Shown here: positions 53,742 to 53,878 of the stretch, piece after piece
Layout: each line of letters opens with the position of its first letter
Numbering within the stretch: the stretch's first letter is position 1
From: Bacteroidaceae bacterium
GTDB taxonomy: Bacteria > Bacteroidota > Bacteroidia > Bacteroidales > Bacteroidaceae
Length of the DNA: 53,878 bases
Direction: 5' to 3'
Assembly: GCA_024697945.1 (NCBI GenBank)
Contig: JAILRU010000131.1
Coordinates: 1-53,878 of the forward strand
Translations under genes and position numbers: made by a program
The notes under the pieces: generated by a model
The model's database searches: none
The model's input: the letters and a program-made list of their open reading frames with translations, nothing else
What the model was told of the DNA's origin: nothing

Positions 53742-53773
53742 AGCCCTCCGAGATTTCTCTCGAAAGGCTTCAT
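53742..53773 (-). terminator. Terminator after the 5S rRNA
   Basis: On the minus strand a 12-position stem with two G-U pairs (AGCCTTTCGAGA with TCTCGGAGGGCT) is followed by T5. It lies just downstream of the 5S rRNA. Confidence 0.85.
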
Positions 53774-53781
53774 TTGATAAA

Positions 53782-53878
<97 letters not shown>

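Noticed and set aside
53483..53773. Minus-strand frame of 96 residues downstream of the 5S rRNA
   Set aside because: It spans the rRNA terminator, the -7 box and the carB leader hairpin and has low-complexity repeats; its internal part could at most be a leader frame.

Overview
The window looks like a chromosomal segment of a Prevotella-like member of the Bacteroidota. Five things point there. A complete type IX secretion (T9SS) core operon, porP-porK-porL-porM-porN, is present. Several secreted proteins end in T9SS-type C-terminal sorting domains. A DUF4494 gene is present. Many genes are preceded by the Bacteroidetes housekeeping promoter (TTTG, 19-21 bases, TAnnTTTG). A 5S rRNA lies at the right edge. 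I see no insertion sequence, phage, CRISPR array or tRNA.

Layout. 1-7430 (+): the 3' end of an unidentified gene, then a run of co-directional genes (small conserved protein, PlsC-like acyltransferase, secreted amidase with golvesin-like and Fn3 domains, small unknown protein, YgiQ radical SAM protein, DUF4494 protein, YggS PLP protein) closed by a terminator. 7472-13738 (-): acyl-CoA/AMP ligase, a 62-residue peptide gene one base downstream of a C10 (streptopain-like) T9SS protease, and an arylsulfotransferase-like lipoprotein. 13780-17648 (+): riboflavin synthase, a two-domain esterase, dihydrofolate reductase and thymidylate synthase. 17653-23426 (-): TonB-C protein, exported nitroreductase, and a two-gene operon of T9SS glycosidases (GH18-like with a crystallin-like domain, then GH128/Asl1-like). 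23454-27352 (+): M16 peptidase and a serine hydrolase. 27368-30436 (-): unknown protein, GH25 muramidase, T9SS lipase-like protein. 30533-31483 (+): BASS-type transporter.

The most striking regulatory site is at 31777-31971. A promoter drives a 19-residue leader peptide with nine Phe/Tyr codons in ten positions, followed by mutually exclusive hairpins and a terminator. It lies just ahead of an aromatic amino acid operon (aminotransferase, DAHP synthase-chorismate mutase, prephenate dehydrogenase) and has the layout of a ribosome-mediated Phe/Tyr attenuator.

35090-37368 (-): glycyl-tRNA synthetase and an FKBP-type lipoprotein. 37450-44701 (+): an unknown lipoprotein and the T9SS core operon. 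44702-45066: a 23-base-period repeat region without genes. 45066-48409 (-): exopolysaccharide export protein and BY-kinase with a Tyr-Gly tail. 48527-49069 (+): RlpA-like protein. 49059-53639 (-): carB followed by a GT4 glycosyltransferase, with a terminator hairpin in the carB leader. 53742-53878 (-): the 3' part of 5S rRNA and its terminator.

Two families of short dispersed repeats cut across the gene layout. One is a GC-rich palindromic element of about 30-40 bases, found at least seven times; in most copies it lies in frame inside conserved genes (folA, ribE, yggS, ygiQ, the C10 protease, a hydrolase signal peptide, and the left-edge gene). The other is an A/T-rich phrase repeat that fills gene junctions and also encodes parts of signal peptides and linkers before sorting domains. 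The window therefore links a secretion machine, at least four of its likely cargoes, and housekeeping metabolism, all carrying these repeats.
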